DNA of 64,000 nucleotides from positions 6,197,174-6,261,173 of the forward strand of contig OY754986.1 in the NCBI GenBank assembly GCA_963576475.1, read 5' to 3'. The notes beneath the pieces are model-generated. The model did no database searches. It had not been told where the DNA came from and saw only the letters and a program-made list of their open reading frames with translations. The DNA comes from Molanna angustata. Lineage: Eukaryota; Arthropoda; Insecta; Trichoptera; Molannidae. This document shows, piece after piece, positions 61,500 to 64,000 of the stretch. A program made the translations under genes and the position numbers. The first letter of the stretch is position 1. Every line of letters starts with the position of its first letter.

Positions 61500-61757
61500 C
61501 GCTCGTTAGAACAACGACATAAGTCAAAAAAATCCGATTTTTGAGTTAATAATGCAGATATGTTGTGTTTATCAATATTACAATGAATACATATATGATA
61601 GTTAAACAACGACACATGTGCTGTTTCTATCGCACTCATAGACATATTGCACTGAAAATTGAAGACGACATGAATATTGATAAACATAACATTTCTGATT
61701 ACCTACTAACTCAAAAATCGGATTTTTTACTTATGTCGTTGTTCTAGCAAACGAGCG
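61500..61757. mobile_element. 258-bp MITE with about 80-bp inverted repeats
   Basis: Left cgctcgttagaacaacgaca...aaatccgatttttgagttaa...tgtttatcaatatt; right aatattgataaacataacat...aactcaaaaatcggattttt...tgtcgttgttctagcaaacgagcg. The centre is unrelated. No target duplication could be assigned with confidence. Confidence 0.82.
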
Positions 61758-61849
61758 ATATTTTGTTAACTTTACATAATACAAACTTTTTAAGAAAAAG
61801 ATGTTTAAAAAAAATATTGAAATGATACATTTTTGACTATTAATTCGTT

Positions 61850-62005
61850 TTTTACTCATCACTACCCCAAGGGGGATATAGTGGGGAGTAATTAATTTGC
61901 AAATTTTAAGTTTTTTTATTGCACATTATCAATTTGTATCACGTTGAGATCGTATTTTGAGCTGTGAACTTTGTGCTAAGTATGCCGTGTTTATTATAGG
62001 AGTAC
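61850..62005 (+). repeat. Dispersed repeat R4, plus copy
   Basis: Shares ttactcatcactaccccaag, gcaaattttaagttttttta, and cacgttgagatcgtattttg with the other R4 copies. Confidence 0.6.
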
Positions 62006-62009
62006 CTAC

Positions 62010-62580
62010 TTTATCAATTATCGACAAAAGTGCATACTTGTTTGATTATTTTCAAATTCTGCAAATTTGTTTATCTTCGTTCTGTATTACAATTCACTTT
62101 TTCTTGAACTACTAGGTAATGAGTATTTCGATAAATTACTCATTAACAATGGGAATTTAGTTTGTTATTTAATTTATTAATTACAGCATTGTCTAGGTCT
62201 ACGTCGAATTATCGTACGAGATTTTAGCTAATACGAATAACGTACAACGAAAATACTTACGCAAAATGTTTATTGTTGTGATTATTCCAAGAAAACATTC
62301 AGTGACTTCGAACAAAGACTTTATGTTTCCTAATATAATCCTATTGACAATATTAAGCTAATCTTTTAGTTAGCAAATGGAATGGCTTGTTAGTTAAGTA
62401 AGACTCAACATACAAAATCGCTCAAACGTTTTGTGCTGGTGAAATACAATAGGTACATAATGAAGCATAAGTATTCTCGCTAAATACTCGCTAATAGTTT
62501 TAGAGGCTATTATTATCTTAATACAGGCAATACGACCATTTAAGGTCGATTTGTGTCATTTGACGACGTGAGAATTTTAT
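62010..62580. other. No gene recognised
   Basis: AT-rich sequence without identified features. Confidence 0.45.
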
Positions 62581-62584
62581 ATAA

Positions 62585-63205
62585 ATACATACATACCATC
62601 ACGCCATATCCCTTACGGGGTAAGCAGAGAGAACCGAGCCCCATACTCCTCTATTTTTGCATACATTCCTAGCTTCCTTTACATCCATGCATCGTCTCAT
62701 ACATGCTCGTCGATTATTCAAGGTTCTTATATTTCCTTCTTTCAAAATATCATTCACATGGTCATGTCATCCCTTTCTGGGGCGGCCCCTGCTATTCACT
62801 CCATCTCTTACACCCATGTATATCTTTTTGGTTAGTCGTTCATCATTTATTCTTTCAATATGTCCAAACCATATTCTCTTACAATACTCTTCTTCATCTT
62901 GCATTTCCTCCTTATGCCCTCATTTTTTATTCTATCATATATCGTTCTATTACATACTCTTCTTAGTGATCTCATTTCCACAGCATTTATTATACTTTCA
63001 TGCACCTTTTGCCACGTTCATGTTTCACTGGCATACATCAAAGTGGGCACTACAATTGCATTCTGTACGGTAATTTTAGCTTCTTTTGGGATGCTTGGAT
63101 CGGACATTACTGGTCTGAGAGCTCCGTTTATTCTGTTACCTGCCATAACTCTTCTTTCAATGTCTTTATCAGGTCTTCCATTCCGTTCAAACATACTCCC
63201 CAAGT
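62585..63205 (-). pseudogene. RTE-like LINE fragment (minus)
   Basis: 3' end cataccatcacgccatatcc...ggggtaagcagagaga as in the other copies. The minus frame at 63203 to 63018 reads RNGRPDKDIERRVMAGNRIN and QNAIVVPTLMYASET, which is RT thumb sequence; the rest is broken. The plus-strand open frames here are antisense. Confidence 0.75.
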
Positions 63206-63580
63206 ACTCGCTAAATACTCGCTAATAGTTTTAGAGATATAAAAGTTAAAAAATAGTTCATTTTGCTTTTTCATGGCCGCTTTTTCGATCTTTATTTTCT
63301 TATTTACATAAAATGGGTATGAAAAAGGTACCCAAGTCTGGCACCTGGGAGTGGTTGCGTTTATCAGTGCGCATCCTCTTTATAGGTGAAAATTACAGAT
63401 TTGAATATCATAATTTTGTACATTTGTATGTCCTTTTAGTGCTTTTATACCATGCATCTGATTACAAAAAAATTCAACACTAATCTCTCTATAATGTTAA
63501 TAAAAAACTATAAAAACCAACTTTTGTATGTTAATTATATCTAATTTTTTCGACTGCTAAAACGTGATGGAATTGATTAT
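63205..63580. other. No gene recognised
   Basis: AT-rich; the 20-bp block ctcgctaatagttttagagg at 62488 recurs with one change at 63218, flanking the RTE fragment, so it may be part of a duplication or target duplication. Confidence 0.4.
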
Positions 63581-63581
63581 C

Positions 63582-63785
63582 AATATTATAAAATTACTTA
63601 AAAAAATAAATAGAAACACAAGTTTTTAACTATATTCCCCTTATTTAAAATTTTGAGTACTGACGCATTTTGCATTCAGTAGATGCTCTTTGAGCGAAAC
63701 GCGTCAGTGATCAACATTTTAAATTAGTAGAATAAAGTTAAAAATCTGTGTTTTTACTTATTTCTTTAAGTAATTTTATAATATT
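63582..63785. mobile_element. Foldback element with hammerhead-like core
   Basis: Imperfect palindrome (coordinate sum 127367): left tattataaaattactta...aaacacaag...actgacgca, right gcgtcagt...ctgtgtttttactta...taagtaattttataata. The centre holds the hammerhead-like motif at 63673-63710. No ORF. Confidence 0.65.
63673..63710 (+). ncRNA. Hammerhead-like motif, altered core
   Basis: Stem I 5' CAUU, core CAGUAGA where CUGANGA is expected (U4 to A, A6 to U), stem II GCUC-UUU-GAGC, GAAAC, self-complementary stem III ACGCGU with C17, stem I 3' AGUG. The architecture is complete but the two core changes probably abolish activity, unless the core pairs differently. Confidence 0.4.
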
Positions 63786-63789
63786 ATGT

Positions 63790-64000
63790 ATGTTGATTTT
63801 TATTTATTATATTGGGTATTTTTTACTCATTCTGAATTTATCATTAGAAATAAATAGTTAAAAATTACGAAACGATTTTCTTGAGGAATTTTCTCGAGCA
63901 ACGCCGGGTATAAAAAACTAGTATAAAATATGTTGCTAAAATATGTACCGATATGAAAAATGATGCCTTGTATAAAATATTTTTATATGCTTGTTACATA
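63790..64000. other. No gene recognised
   Basis: AT-rich end of window. Confidence 0.5.

Overview
The window is eukaryotic and looks like an insect intron-and-transposon landscape, most consistent with Lepidoptera. It is AT-rich and scattered with short tacctac/gtaggta motifs. It carries many decayed RTE-like LINE tails, tRNA-derived SINEs, MITEs, Penelope-like elements (PLEs) and microsatellites. No bacterial gene organisation, CRISPR array or ncRNA gene of the host was found. The order-level call is an inference from repeat content.

The only host gene I can support is a neuroligin on the minus strand. One exon (59422-60354, coding from 60044) encodes a signal peptide, an Asn/Tyr/Gly-rich N-terminal segment and the start of the cholinesterase-like domain. 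The next exon (29253-29470) encodes the following piece up to the SEDCLYMN motif. The phase-2 junction between them is exact (AG|A gives Arg) and spans an intron of about 29.95 kb. Everything below 29253 appears to be the following intron (at least 29 kb), and everything above 60354 is upstream intron or 5' region.

Both introns are filled with mobile DNA. 0-2 kb: a perfect 12 x 63 bp tandem array, then a small PLE-derived palindrome between (TA)n tracts. 3-11 kb: RTE-like LINE fragments, one with a target-site duplication, and a dead mariner/Tc1-type transposase. 11-22 kb: MITEs, SINEs, LINE 3' ends and minisatellites. 22-29 kb: a broken Jockey/CR1-like LINE and a 77 bp minisatellite. 30-45 kb: MITEs, a 399 bp solo LTR nested in a MITE, a 0.67 kb near-perfect palindrome, a PLE endonuclease fragment and hammerhead-like motifs. 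45-48 kb: a long, mostly intact CR1/Jockey-type ORF. 48.4-56.4 kb: a composite cluster of three PLE families separated by long (TA)n arrays. 57-64 kb: RTE fragments, neuroligin exon, MITE and another hammerhead-like foldback.

The most interesting system is the PLE/hammerhead-ribozyme set. Palindromic, mostly non-coding PLE termini (three family-A foldbacks), one near-complete PLE (family B, 856 codons with reverse transcriptase and GIY-YIG domains) joined head-to-head to a 1,725 bp inverted partial copy, and a family-C fragment all abut (TA)n and carry hammerhead-type motifs. Family B has the canonical core (CUGAAGA ... GAAACGUC). Families A and C both carry a paired C3-to-U and G8-to-A change, which would preserve the catalytic-core 3:8 base pair. 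Three further hammerhead-like sequences, two of them in foldbacks, lie at 37.2, 39.2 and 63.7 kb. All ribozyme calls were made by eye and need covariance-model and cleavage tests.
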